From contig OX465599.1 in the NCBI GenBank assembly GCA_950022295.1, forward strand, positions 276,789,501 to 276,853,500: 64,000 nucleotides of DNA, read 5' to 3'. The notes below the pieces were generated by a model that had not been told where the DNA came from, made no database searches, and was given only the letters and a program-made list of their open reading frames with translations. Positions within the stretch are counted from its first letter, which is position 1. Each line of letters begins with the position of its first letter. This document shows positions 1 through 10,422 of the stretch, in pieces. Both the position numbers and the translations under genes were made by a program. The DNA is from Bromus sterilis (lineage: Eukaryota > Streptophyta > Magnoliopsida > Poales > Poaceae).

Positions 1-1065
1 AGGCAATTTTTAATGATAAGCTAACAATTTAATACTACTACCATAAATTTATAGAAATTAAACTAGCAAAAGAAATAATAATAAAAGGGTCACAAATTTA
101 TCTAAGCTAAATAATATTCTACACATACAGAAAAGTCAAGAATAATCACAGGAATATAAACATGTCAACATTAAATTTTTCGGGTTAACAGAGAATTAAT
201 TAAAACTACTACTAGCTGCGTAAAAGCACAATAAACTAATTAAAACTAAAGCAATTATTTTTGTGCTGTACAAAAATTATTCTAAACATGCAGAAAAATA
301 AAACACAATTTTAGAAACAACACATAATTTGTTTCATATTTTTCTGACTTATAATTATTTTTCTAAAATTATTTTTGTGTTCACGAATTAATAAAAAGAA
401 AAGAAAACTGCACATCCTTGATCCGACGGCCAGGGGGGCGTCTTCTACCTCGCGCCCAGCTAGGGCCGGGCGGCCTCCATGGCGGCCAGAGGGAGAGCAG
501 GCCCTCGCCGGAGGGCCTCCGGTGGCCTGCAGCCAGCGGCAAGGGGCGGGGTAGGCGCGACGCGGCCTGGGGACTCCATTTTCCCCAAAAATGGAGGCGT
601 TTGACGATGGAAATGTGGGCCGTTCGTGGCGGACAGGGAAGCTTAGTGGAGGCTCACCGGAGCGTCTCCCAGCGCTGGATGACGAAGGCGAGTGGTGGCG
701 GAGCTTCTGGGCTGCGCGGGATGTCTGTTTTTGGTGGAAACGATGGCGATCGACGACGTGGTGGTCGACTCGTAGAAGCTTGGCTCGGAGTAGATGGTGC
801 CGGCGTGCAGGGGCTCCAGCTCGGGGGCGTCGGGGCTCGGGGCGGTCGCCGGAGGTCCACCGAGGCGGTGCCGACATCGAGGTAGTGAGGGGGAGGCTCG
901 CCGGCCTTCCCTCTCTTCCTCCCTTCTCTTCCTTCCTTCTCCTCCTCCTTGTTCCTCTCTTCTGTTCTAGACGCTATAGTTTGGCTGGGCGGTGTTGTGT
1001 GTAGTGAGGGAGGTGAGGTGGTGTTGGAGTGGGGTGGTGCAGGTCTCAGGGGTGCTCGGGGACGG

Positions 1066-1075
1066 GTTTTATAGC
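1066..1075 (-). promoter_or_regulatory. TATA box of the left-edge LTR
   Basis: GCTATAAAAC on the minus strand lies about 1.18 kb inside the LTR and is followed within 40 bases by a C-rich stretch, as expected for a core promoter at the U3/R boundary. Its direction supports the minus-strand reading of this LTR. Confidence 0.45.
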
Positions 1076-1386
1076 CCTTGGCAGGTGCACTGCACGCGGT
1101 GTGCACCTTGTCCACGGTGGTGAGCGCGGGCGTGGATTAGCTGATCGAGCGGCGCAGAGGGGATGTGAGGGTGGCTGGTCCAGGCGTGGTCAAGCGAGAG
1201 GTCTCGAGCAGGGACGCAAGGCATTGGGCTAGGCGCTCGTGATCCTCCAGGGATCACACGAGTTCCTGAGGCCAATGGTGATCATGGCGATAGAGAGAGG
1301 GGTACATGAGAGGCCTGGCTCGTGTGCATGCCTCACACAGGGGAGGTGCAGCTGGTGGAGGGATTAGCCAGGGTAGAGAGAGATTT

Positions 1387-1389
<3 letters not shown>

Positions 1390-1418
<29 letters not shown>
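1390..1418. repeat. (GA)n microsatellite, 29 bp
   Basis: Uninterrupted GA dinucleotide run, followed by further imperfect GA/CT-rich sequence to about 1490. It lies upstream of the LTR TATA box on the minus strand. Confidence 0.9.
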
Positions 1419-1423
<5 letters not shown>

Positions 1424-2265
1424 GTTTCGGCCTCTCTCTCTCCAATCCTCTCTAGATCCTTGGTTTCCAAGGAAACGTGGAGAGAGAGGGCTAGGGGCTA
1501 GGTGGGTGGTTTAGGTGTTGTTTATCTCCTTCTTAAATTTTATTTAAATGAGTTTTTAGGCAATTTAAATAATGACAGAATAATTTCCCTCTAGGTGGTT
1601 GTGGAAATGCCACAAAACATTTGATTTTGGATTTCTGAAATTTTTCAGAAACCAAAGTGTGTTGGGGTTATTTTGATGATCAATAGATAATTAGTGATCT
1701 TCATCTACGTTCATAAAGGTTCAAACCAAACCTTTACTTGGTTATCTCTAATATGCACATTTTATTATTTTAGTGACTTGTTGAGGTTTAAACCATCTCA
1801 AAAGAATTTCATTTACTGGAATTCTTGAGTGCCTCACAAGCATTCCATAATGCTAAACAAAACATAAGCCAAATAAATACAGAAGAAATTGTAAGTGAAT
1901 ATAGTGTGAGAGTGCAAAAGTGCTACATGATATGAAGGTTTTAGCTACATAGGTGCTAGGGTTTATGTTGATCTTGCTTACGATCATGTTAAGATGATCA
2001 ACAAGATATGTGGTGTTGACATAAAATACTCACACATGTAAATCTACAACACATGTAAGTCTACAACACATGATCATGAACAAGTTCCTCCTTTAACTAC
2101 ATGCAACATCTAGATGATCACTAATAAGCACACACAATCACGCATGCAATCATCATCACACCACTGCAATACAAAAGTTTTTGTTGGCCCTAAATTTCTG
2201 GTCATATACTAATGGGTTAAATCACATGCTATAATTTTTCGGGTGTAACAAGGCTATTCAGGGAC

Positions 2266-3570
2266 ATGAATCAGTCGACTCCCCCAGGGTACACGCCACC
2301 AAGGCAACACGTTCCCTCGCCGTGGCAGGAACGGTTCCATACACCCCCGGATCACTACAACAACCCCATGGCTAATGTGGTGGCAGCGACGCGGTACCTC
2401 GCCAGCGTGCCTGCACATGGCGACACTCCGGTGGATCAGGCCACTCGAGGGGCGATTGATTTTCTCAAGACCGCAATCACACAACAAGCCCAGTATTCAC
2501 AGGGATTCCAATATTTACATGGAACCCCATATCAAAGTACGAGCCGACAAGAAGACTCACCGGCTCCAGACGATTCGAGCAGCCATCGCCATAACAGAGC
2601 TCCGCCACCGATAGACCCGCCGGGGGCAATAAGGATCCAAGACATACCATCTAGCTTCCATCCTGAACGTCGGGTAGAGCAGATGGTCCAACTTCCACCC
2701 CAAGATCAAGACGTCGAGTTCATTAGCAGATCTGTGGGCAACCGATGCCTGGTGTCGACTCTCCGAAACACACGCTTGCCATCATATTTCAAGGGTCCGC
2801 GTAAGATCGCGAACTACACAGCTGATATGGACCCTGAATCTTGGATCGAAAGCTATGACCTAGCCATCGACATGTTGCAAGCCAGCGAAGGAGTTTGTGC
2901 CCGTTACCTCACGATGATGTTGAAAGGGCCGGCTCGCACATGGTTCAAAAATCTCCCAGAGAATTCCGTCACCTCCTGGACGGATCTCAAGGAAAAATTC
3001 GTCCAGAACTTCCAAGGCACATGCCGGCGAGCTAACACAATCGTCGACTTGGAGCATTGTGTTCAGAAGTAAGGAGAGTCGACCCTGAGCTGGGCACGAC
3101 GGGTTGCAGAAATAATCTACTCCTCGGATACCATCACAGCCCAAACAACCGTCATTGTCTTGGAAAGGAACTGCAAGTTTGAGCCCCTAGTCCACAAGCT
3201 TGGCCGACTTAAGAGAATAGTCAAGGACATAGGAGAACTCATGAACGCAGTCATCAAATATGCCGAGTCTGACAAAACCAAGGATGCTGAACCTTAGCAG
3301 GATAAAGCCGCCTAAAACAAAAATGGTGGAAAAACATCCCAGAATCAGAGTCAGCAAACCAAGCGACGGCTTGACCAGACTACTTTTGACTTGGTAGCCA
3401 ACACAAACGTCGACTCCCAAAGACAGAAGCAGGGGGGCAACAACTACCGCAAGCCGGAAGGAAATTTTCGCCCAAATAACTTTGAAGCAGCTATGAAGAG
3501 TCCTTGCCCGACCCATAGTAAACCCGGTCGCCCAGCCAACCACACATGGGAAGATTGCTTTTTCATGAAA
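2266..3570 (+). pseudogene. gag: Element A gag (capsid/nucleocapsid), degenerate
   Basis: The Gypsy capsid region is recognised from the run around DPESWIESYDLAIDML, followed by LKGPARTWFKNLP and a SWTDLKEKFVQNF segment (about residues 185-255), the usual Tat-lineage gag core. A cysteine/histidine cluster CPTHSKPG...HTWEDC near 3,500 is the nucleocapsid-like motif. The frame opens at an ATG at 2,266, but the true N-terminus may lie beyond the inserted LTR at its left. The frame is broken by TAA at 3,070 and by two further stops near 3,296 and 3,313, then shifts frame in the proline/glutamine-rich tail after about 3,570. In a live element the protein would form the virus-like particle in the cytoplasm. 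Confidence 0.85.
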
Positions 3571-3574
3571 GAGT

Positions 3575-4570
3575 TTGCACGACGCGGGAAACCAGGGACC
3601 TCCTGGGTCAGGTGGAGGAGCCGGCCAAAACAGCAACAACCAAAACCCCGGCTACCAAGGAGCCGGGGCAATCCCTCAACACCAAGGACCCGGAGGAGGG
3701 CCCCAGCAAAATCAATCCGGGCTTGCTGGATTCCAAGCAAACCCGAAACAACTCCATGACCGTGCAACATATCATGTTTTCACCACCAGCAGTTGCAGGA
3801 GGGATAGAAAGCTGCAGCGGAGAGCCGCTATGGCTGTGACTACAGAGCCGGCTTGGCCTAGATGGCTCAATTGGTCAGAACAGCCAATCACTTGGACAAG
3901 AGATGACCATCCCCCAGTGGTAGAAAACCCAGGGGCCCGGGCTCTAGTAGTCTCTCCACAAATTGGAGGATATACACTCGACAAAGTACTTATGGATGGA
4001 GGAAGCAACATCAACATCCTCTACTAAGAAACCTTTCGCAGGATGGGGTTGACCCAAAAACAGCTGCAACCCTCCAACACCGTTTTCCAAGGAATAGTGC
4101 CAGGCAATTCGGCGCGCCCGATAGGCAAAATTCACCTGGAGACGGCTTTTTGAAACGCTGAGAATTTCCGCTCCGAGCTCATACCCTTCGAAGTGGTAAA
4201 ACTCGAGAGCCCATATCACGCCATTTTGGGCAGACCGGCTTATGCAAAATTTATGGCTCGGCCATGTTACGTCTACTTGAAACTAAAGATGCCGGGTCCT
4301 AATGGCCCAATCACCATCGATGGAAGTCGGTCCAGGGCAGTGGAATGTGACGAGCAGCACATCAAGTTTGCCGAGTCGACACGCGCCAAAGAGGACTTGT
4401 CAGCATATCAAGAAAAGGTAGACCCGGCAGATCCCACGATCGTGAAGAAACTGACTCCCGACAACAACCCCAAGTTCCAACCGGCTCAGGATACAAAGAA
4501 AGTCGACTTCGTCCCAGGTGACTCCTCCCAGCAGTTCATCATTGGGACGGAGCTATCTGACAAATAGGAA
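3575..4570 (+). pseudogene. Element A aspartic protease and linker, degenerate
   Basis: The frame changes from gag here. The segment TRDDHPPVVENPG is followed by IGGYTLDKVLMDGGSNINILY, whose DGGS is the Tat-lineage form of the DTGA/DSGA catalytic motif of retropepsins. About 60 residues later YHAILGRPAYAKFMA is the conserved flap and C-terminal part of the protease. Stops fall directly after NINILY (4,025), near 4,151 and at 4,565. The enzyme would process the gag-pol polyprotein; this copy cannot be made intact. Confidence 0.85.
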
Positions 4571-4573
4571 AGC

Positions 4574-5480
4574 GTGCTCATTGAGTTCCTCCATGAGAAT
4601 CGGGACATCTTCTCCTGGAAACCCTCTGATATGCCAGGCGTCCCGAGGGAACTGACTGAGCACCACCTAAATATAGATCCAAAGCTGAAGCCGGTAAAGC
4701 AATTCCTTCGTCGTTTCAACGACGAGAGAAGAAACACTATTGGGGAAGAGATAGCCCGGCTCCTTGCCGCCGGGTTCATCATGGAAGTCTTCTATCCAGA
4801 ATGGCTCGCAAACCCGGTCCTCGTTTTGAAAAAGAACGGGACCTGGCGCATGTGCATTGACTACATGGATTTAAAAAAAGCCTGCCCGAAGGATCCCTTC
4901 GCGCTGCCTCGTATTGACCAGATCATAGACTCGACTGCAGGATGTGAGCTCCTATGTTTCCTTGACGCCTATTCTGGTTATCACCAGATCAAGATGGCCC
5001 TTGAGGACCAAGAGAAGACGGCTTTCATCACCCCTTTCGGGATCTACTGTTACACTTCCATGCCCTTCGGCCTTAAGAATGCGGGAGCCACATATCATCG
5101 AACAATGCAGAGTTGCCTCAAAGAGCAGATTGGGCGCAACGTGCATGCTTATGTGGATGATATAGTGAACAAGTCCCAATTGGCCGACTCCCTTATCAGT
5201 GAATTGACGGAAACCTTCAAGAATCTGCGCAAGTACCAGATGAAGCTAAACCCGGCAGAGTGCACCTTTGGGGTACCTGCAGGTAAACTCCTTGGATACA
5301 TAGTATCAGAGAGAGGTATCGAGGCAAACCCAAAAAAATCAACGATGTCATGACTCTTCAGAAGCCGGCCTCCGTAAAGGGAGTTCAACGACTCACAGGA
5401 TGTGTAGCCGATCTGAGCCGGTTCAAAAGACGACTTGGTGAAAAGGCCATCCCCTTGTATCGACTCCTGAGGAAATCAGA
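4574..5480 (+). pseudogene. Element A reverse transcriptase, frameshifted
   Basis: All core RT landmarks are readable: NPVLVLKKNGTWRMCIDY, FLDAYSGYHQI, the MPFGLKNAGATY motif, and the catalytic YVDD box in HAYVDDIVNK (normally followed by VVK or VIK in relatives). The thumb region GVPAGKLLGYIVSERGIE follows. The frame breaks at a run of seven A bases near 5,332-5,338 and resumes in another frame at 5,350 with the RT-connection segment VKGVQRLTG. It would copy element RNA into cDNA inside the particle. Comparison with element E shows the same order at lower identity, so they are different families of one lineage. Confidence 0.9.
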
Positions 5481-6430
5481 AGCGTTTGTCTGGGATGACG
5501 AAGCCGATCAGGCCCTAGAGTCACTAAAGAAACAATTATCCCAGGCTCCAATATTGGCGGCTCCCAAGCCTAAAGAACCTATGTTACTTTATATCGCAGC
5601 CAACAATCCAGTAGTCAGTGTTGTAGTTGTCATTGAACGTATGGAAGCCGGCAAGGAGCACCCTTTGCAAAGGCCAGTTTATTACGTCAGTGAGGTTCTG
5701 ACTTTATCAAAGCAACGCTACCCTCACTGGCAAAAATTGGTTCTTGGTGTATTCATGGCAAGTCGGAAACTTAAGCACTACTTCCAGGATCACCCCATAA
5801 CGGTGGCCAGCTCGGAACCACTTGCAGATATCATCCAAAACCGGGAAGCAACTGGAAGGATTGCAAAGTGGGCTATAGAGTTGGGGGCTTATCACATCAA
5901 ATACAAGCCACGAACGACCATCAAATCCCAGGCGCTAGCCGACTTCATCAATGATTGGACCGAAATGCAAGCATCAACAGCAAAGCCAGTCACCAAGTAC
6001 TGGACGATGCACTTCGATGGAAGCCGGCAGCTCCAAGGGTCAGGAGCCGGCGTGGTTCTTACCTTACCTAAAGGGGAGAAATTCTGCTATGTTCTATAGC
6101 TGCAGTTCACTTGTACCAACAATGCAGCAGAATATGAAGCCTTGTTTCATGGACTGCGGCTGGCTCGTGAGATGAACATAAGTTGGATCCAATGCTATGG
6201 CGACTCTGATCTCGTTTCTCAACAAGTGTCAGGAAAATGGGATTCCAAAAATCCCATAATGGCAGCCTATAGAAGAGAAGTGCAAAGACAAGACGGATTC
6301 TTTGTTGGATACAAGGTAGATCACATGGACCGAAGGGAAAACGAAGTAGCATATTCCCTCTCCCGACTCGGCTCTCAGCGAAATCCGGTCCCTCCAAACG
6401 TATTCCTGGATGTCTTAACAAAGCAGTCTG
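5481..6430 (+). pseudogene. Element A dual RNase H region (RT-associated plus second, archaeal-like)
   Basis: The first RNase H follows the RT thumb (LLYIAANNPVVSVVVVIER, then PVYYVSEVLTLSKQRYP and LADFINDWTE). A second RNase H follows at about 5,985: TMHFDGSRQLQGSGAGVV, a TAG at 6,097, then NNAAEYEALFHGL and the GDSDLV segment with catalytic acidic residues. Plant Tat-lineage Gypsy elements are known for carrying an additional RNase H of archaeal type, and this arrangement fits. RNase H removes the RNA strand of the RNA-DNA hybrid and makes the primer at the polypurine tract. Confidence 0.8.
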
Positions 6431-7768
6431 TACAACCACCAACAGAGCAAGACATAGCAGAGCCGGACCCAGAGCCCGCTCTGGTCGCTGCAATACATGC
6501 TACACCCTCATGGGTCGTACCTTACTTGGATTACAAGACTCGAGGAATACTTCCTCAAGATGAGATGTTGGCCAGACAAATCTCCAGGAGAAGCCAATCC
6601 TTCGTACTCATTAATGGTGAGTTACATCGGCAAAGTGCCGCAGATGTTTTTCAAAGATGTGTCTCACCAGAAGAAGGTAGATCCATCCTCAACGAAATAC
6701 ACTCTGGAGATTGCGGACACCATGTCGGCTCTCGTTCGATTGTAGCTAAAGCCTTTCGACACGACTTCTACTGGCTCACAGCTCATGCGGATGCAGAGGA
6801 CATAGTCAAGAAATATGATGGATGTCAGCGCTATGCAAAGCAAGCTCACGTTCCGACTCAAGAACTCAGGATGATACCTATTACCAGGCCCTTTGCAGTA
6901 TGGGGACTTGATATAGTGGGACCTTTCAAAAGTTCTGCCAACAAGAATACCCACGTATTAGTGGCAGCGGATAAATTCACCAAATGGGTCGAAGCAGATC
7001 CGGTATCAAATGTGATGCGGCAACAACACTAAAATTCTTGAAAAAAATCATATACAGATTCGGCTACCCCCACAGCATCATCACTGATAATGGTTCTAAC
7101 CTATCAGAAGGGGTTATGCAACGATTCTCCCAGAACGAGCACATCCGACTCGACCTTTCCTTAGTGGCACATCCACAATCCAACGGACAAGCCGAGAGAG
7201 CCAACCAAGAGTTGCTCCGAGGCATCAAACCCCGACTCGTTGTTCCTTTGAAAAGGACACCGGGTTGCTGGGAAGAGGAGTTACCCTCAGTATTATGGAG
7301 TATCCGGATGACTCCCAACAGGTCGACAGGCTATACACCCTTCTTCCTAGTTTATGGAGCGAAGCCGTCCTCCCGAGTGACATACGTCACGACTCACCTC
7401 GAGTCACTACTTATGTAGAAGACGAAAATGAGAAAGGAAGACAAGATGCCTTGGATATTCTCTATGAAAAACGAGATTTGGCTGCAGCTCAGTCGACTAT
7501 CTACCAACAAGATCTACGACGCTACCATAGTCATCGCATCAAAAGTCAGACTTTCCAGGAAGGTGATTTGGTGCTCCGACTCATACAGAAAAGAGATGGA
7601 ATGCACAAGTTATCCTCTCCATGGAAAGGGCCGTTCGTGGTCAGCAAGAACCTGTACAACGGATCCTACTACCTAGTGGATATACGAGATAAAGCGGACA
7701 CGCGCACAAGCATGGAGGAGACTCCCAGGCCATGGAACATCGCACAACTCCGTCCATATTACACTTGA
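6431..7768 (+). pseudogene. Element A integrase, degenerate
   Basis: The N-terminal zinc-binding region is present but altered: HHVGSRSIVAK...DGCQRYAKQA has the H-H-C-C spacing but reads YDGC where relatives have a CxxC pair, so one cysteine seems lost. The core shows GLDIVGPF (first D), ITDNGSN (second D) and SNGQAERANQ (E), i.e. DD35E. The C-terminal part ends in WNIAQLRPYYT, the usual Gypsy pol terminus. The reading frame is broken near 7,030 and again near 7,350-7,400. It would insert cDNA into the chromosome. Confidence 0.88.
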
Positions 7769-7789
7769 GTAGAAACAGGAACATTACTG

Positions 7790-7975
7790 TACGCTTCACC
7801 AAATCGACATATGTCGCACTGGTTTTCTGCCACAATATATATATATATATATATATACGCCGACATTGGTCGTGTCGGCTTTCGCCATCAAAATATACAT
7901 AAGTCGACTTCTGTCGCGCTGGCTCTCGCCACATACAACTAAGTCGACTACAGTCGCAACGGCTACTGCCATACT
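7790..7975 (+). repeat. Degenerate short repeats with GTCGAC and GGCTCTCGCCA motifs, element A post-pol
   Basis: Units of roughly 55 bp recur: TCGACATATGTCGCACTGGTTTTCTGCCA, then TCGTGTCGGCTTTCGCCAT, TCGACTTCTGTCGCGCTGG and GTCGACTACAGTCGCAACGG variants (each described here in part). A further copy lies at about 8,710-8,785. No coding function is visible. Confidence 0.6.
7836..7857. repeat. (TA)n microsatellite, about 22 bp
   Basis: Uninterrupted TA dinucleotides inside the post-pol repeat region of element A. Confidence 0.85.
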
Positions 7976-8094
7976 AACTTTACTTTTTGTTTTCATGGCA
8001 TTTAAATTTTGCATCATACATTTGCATGCATTTTATTATTATATCTTAGAGACCTGGGGGCTTGATCTACCCCTCTATTGGTACTGAGCATGTA

Positions 8095-8260
8095 TATTGC
8101 TTATTCAGGGGAATCAGGGAGTTCGATGACAATCATTGAATCTTTATCCGTAAACTCGGCATATATATGTAAAAATAATTGTGTATAATCTTATTCAGGG
8201 GAATTAGGGGGGCTCGATGTCACTCATCGACTCTTATCCGAAGAAATCCCGGCATATACA
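8095..8260 (+). repeat. Two tandem copies of a roughly 90-bp unit, element A post-pol
   Basis: CTTATTCAGGGGAAT opens both copies (near 8,099 and 8,190). It is followed in each by AGGG, a CGATG...CAATCAT or CTCATCG segment, TTATCCG and GGCATATA. Each copy carries a purine-rich AGGGGAAT/AGGGGG stretch. Confidence 0.55.
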
Positions 8261-8559
8261 TGAAATGGCAAAACACGCCTTGGCCTGTATAGCTTATACT
8301 CATACGATCTAAATACGCGAAACCCGGCTAAAAACTCTCAAAAATAATTTTTAAAGAAAACGAAAAAATGTTGATCAATGTGAGACGGCATACAGAGGAA
8401 TTCTGACTCATGGATAACCCAAAATTCTTCTCAACAATGAGAAGATGAGGAAAAGATGAACCCAGAGTCGACTTCTATATGAGCCTTTATATTTTTGCAT
8501 ACATTAGCATCATTACATACTCTTTTCATTTAATCCACAAAAATACATCTTGAGCATTG

Positions 8560-8980
8560 ACCTGTGTGACTCAGTATGACACAAAAGATGCTCATACTGA
8601 CTCATGGGGACTATAGCTCAAAAATTCTCTATGACTCAGTATGACACAAAAGATTCTCATACTGACCCATGGGGACTACAATTTTTTCATTACATCTTCT
8701 GCATATATAAAGTCGATTTTGGTCGCGACGGCTCTCGCCATACATATATATATCGACATTCGTCGAATCGGCCCTCGCCGACTTATTTGGAAATTTGGGA
8801 TAAAACCCATCATGTCATATCTATATAACTTGGCAGATTCAAAGATAGACCTATGTGACTCGGCACTGCACACAGATGCACACACCGACTCATGGGGACT
8901 ACACTTCAAGATTTCTTCTAAAAAAAGACTCGGTACATCACCCAGCTGAATATACCGACTCTTGGGGAGTAATATTTCAA
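8560..8980 (+). repeat. Four degenerate repeats, each a short hairpin followed by a PPT-like GGGGACT motif
   Basis: The first two copies (about 8,565-8,690) read TCAGTATGA, a 12-base loop, then TCATACTGA, a perfect 9-bp inverted repeat, followed by CTCATGGGGACTA or CCCATGGGGACTA. Weaker copies lie at about 8,850-8,905 and 8,925-8,970. The true polypurine tract of this element reads CCTGGGGACTAA, so each unit contains a close match to it. Confidence 0.6.
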
Positions 8981-9285
8981 AAAATATGCAAGAAAATGTA
9001 AAGTCCCAGGTTGTTGCAGGCAAGACAACCCGACACTTGGTCAAACACAAGTTGTGAAAAAGACTCAGGAAGTTTGATCCAGCACCGAATCGTCCGGATA
9101 TGAACCAAGAATTCATTCCTCTCAGGAGAAGAAGGGGGAGATTTAGAAGGAGAGGCAGCACGAGCACTTCTTCCCCTATCTCTGCCACGGCCACGACCTC
9201 TACCACGTCCACGACCTCGAGTACTTACATGAGGATCAGGCTCATTGGATGCCAAAGGCGAAGAGTTCTCTAGCTTAGGTGCCAT
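8977..9285 (-). CDS. Antisense ORF of element A (102 residues): arginine/glycine-rich tract plus small conserved domain
   Basis: It opens on the minus strand with MAPKLENSSPLASNEPD, followed by an RG-repeat tract (about residues 26-42, mostly alternating R and G), a serine/proline stretch, and then NEFLVHIRT...KLPESFSQLVFDQ. Element E has an antisense ORF in the same place with an RGRG tract and DFILRVRG...LLPSAFSAIV, so the arrangement is shared by two families. Antisense ORFs between pol and the 3' LTR are known from some plant Tat-lineage elements (for example maize Grande); the function is not established. The RG tract suggests nucleic-acid binding, but that is inference. The reading may continue through an intron; the last 25 residues here are probably not conserved. 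This is a candidate, not a proven gene. Confidence 0.5.
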   Translation of the reverse strand: MAPKLENSSPLASNEPDPHVSTRGRGRGRGRGRGRDRGRSARAASPSKSPPSSPERNEFLVHIRTIRCWIKLPESFSQLVFDQVSGCLACNNLGLYIFLHIF

Positions 9286-9781
9286 GGAGAAAGCAGGAAG
9301 AGGAAGAAGAGGATAAGATGCGCTTGAAAGATCAAGCTATCCAAGGGATATTTATAATAGATTCATGGAGAATGTCCATTAATGCCACAATAAACAAAGG
9401 ATAACTACCCATGGTAGATGGCATTTATGAAAAGACTCCTCGATTCCCACTACAAACATCAATGCCTTTAACCGGCGTTTCGGGTAGTGTGATCATAAAA
9501 ACTAAACCGAATCTTTGACCAAAAGTCAAAGGAGAAATTTTCAAGTAAAAGGAAACGAGAAGCCAAAAAGAGTTATGCGTCGACTTCTAGTGAAGCATCA
9601 AATGATAGCTAAATCAAACGAAAAGCCGACTCCATGAAGATCAAGGAATTGAGGCAAGACTGAAGGGAGATGAGTCCGACTCCCAATCAACGTCAAGCAT
9701 AAAGTCGACCCTTGATCCATGAAGAGCCGGTGGCAAGGAAGAAGATAGAAGAAGATTGCTGTGAAGACTAAAGCATCACAA

Positions 9782-9797
9782 CAATCCTGGGGACTAA
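9782..9797 (+). other. Polypurine tract of element A
   Basis: CAATCCTGGGGACTAA directly precedes the TGTCGGGG start of the 3' LTR. It would prime plus-strand DNA synthesis. Confidence 0.75.
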
Positions 9798-10351
9798 TGT
9801 CGGGGGGATGGATCAGGCCCATAGACCCGGCATTAGGAATCTCCGGGCCGACCTACATATGAAGGCCCATAAAGAAGACCCTATGAGGAGTCTTACGTGC
9901 CAAGCGTGAAGATTGAATCCCTAGAAGGAATTCGACTTACCTTGTATAGCACGTAGCAAACTTGTAAAGTAGAATAGAACTCCACATCGTGTAGGAGTCG
10001 GACTCTAGGAATACCGGGACCCGACACCTTTATAAGCTGAGGACCACGGGAGCCAGAGCCAGAACTTACATCAAGCCAGGTTTAGACAACTCTCTCTAGA
10101 GCCTAGATCTCCACGAGACTAAGCCGGCGAAACATCGCCACTGTAATCAATACGATCGACTATTCCTATTGAAGAGTCGACCCCCCTATAGTCAAGAAGC
10201 AGGAGTAGGTCTTTACCGCACCGTCGGGGCCGAACCTGGGTAACTCGCCGAGTCTTGTTCCTATGTCGACTCTCTCCTTGAAATCGCCTCGCAGCAAAGG
10301 TCCCGCGATAAGTCCGACTCTACGGACATCTGCCGTGACTTTCCCACGATA
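9798..10351 (+). mobile_element. 3' LTR of element A (about 554 bp)
   Basis: It starts TGTCGGGGGG after the polypurine tract and seems to end at CCACGATA, probably a decayed CGACA that would mirror TGTCG. A TATA-like TTTATAAG lies at 10,029-10,036, and leader-like sequence rich in GTCGAC follows. Right after it the sequence is clearly that of element F. The exact right boundary is uncertain by a few bases because of the TA ending. Confidence 0.7.
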
Positions 10352-10422
10352 GCATCCCCAAGCTTAGACGCTTGAGTCTCCTTGAATATTTATTGGGGAT
10401 GCATGGGGGCATCCCCAAGCTT
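10352..10422 (-). repeat. Two copies of a PPT-like motif in element F
   Basis: GCATCCCCAAGCTT occurs at 10,352-10,365 and again at 10,409-10,422; on the minus strand each reads AAGCTTGGGGATGC. Element B has the same pair at 44,086-44,099 (one mismatch) and 44,143-44,156, and its true polypurine tract is AAGCTTGGGGATGT at 41,900-41,913. Confidence 0.65.

Larger units (their letters stand above)
1..2250 (-). mobile_element. LTR fragment of an unidentified retrotransposon, minus strand, truncated by window edge
   Basis: The right edge reads CGGGTGTAACA, so on the minus strand the unit begins with TG and then TTACACCCG, a common start for long grass LTRs. It interrupts element A, whose gag reading frame starts 15 bases to the right. 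Reading on the minus strand there is an AT-rich stretch, a TATA box near 1070, a GC-rich block (about 400-1060) and then AT-rich sequence to the edge. No retroelement protein motif is visible in any frame; the translated ORFs are low-complexity shadows of the GC-rich block. Family unknown. Whether it is a solo LTR or part of a full element cannot be decided because the left end is outside the window. Confidence 0.6.
2251..10351 (+). mobile_element. Element A: degenerate Ty3/Gypsy (Tat-lineage) retrotransposon, 5' LTR not visible
   Basis: Plus-strand order is gag, aspartic protease, reverse transcriptase, two RNase H regions, integrase, a long post-pol region, polypurine tract and 3' LTR. Two RNase H regions and the HILGRPAYAKF-type protease-RT linker point to the Tat lineage. 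The coding part has at least eight stops or frameshifts, so it is inactive. It is inserted in element F: F sequence resumes with GCATC directly after the LTR, and the same GCATC should therefore precede the 5' LTR left of this window. The 5' LTR, primer site and leader are missing because the LTR at 1-2,250 interrupts the element and the window ends. Confidence 0.9.

Noticed and set aside
311..1115. Several ORFs of 130-190 residues on both strands in the GC-rich block near the left edge
   Set aside because: Low-complexity arginine/proline/glycine-rich readings in overlapping frames, inside an LTR with a TATA box; no domain is recognisable.
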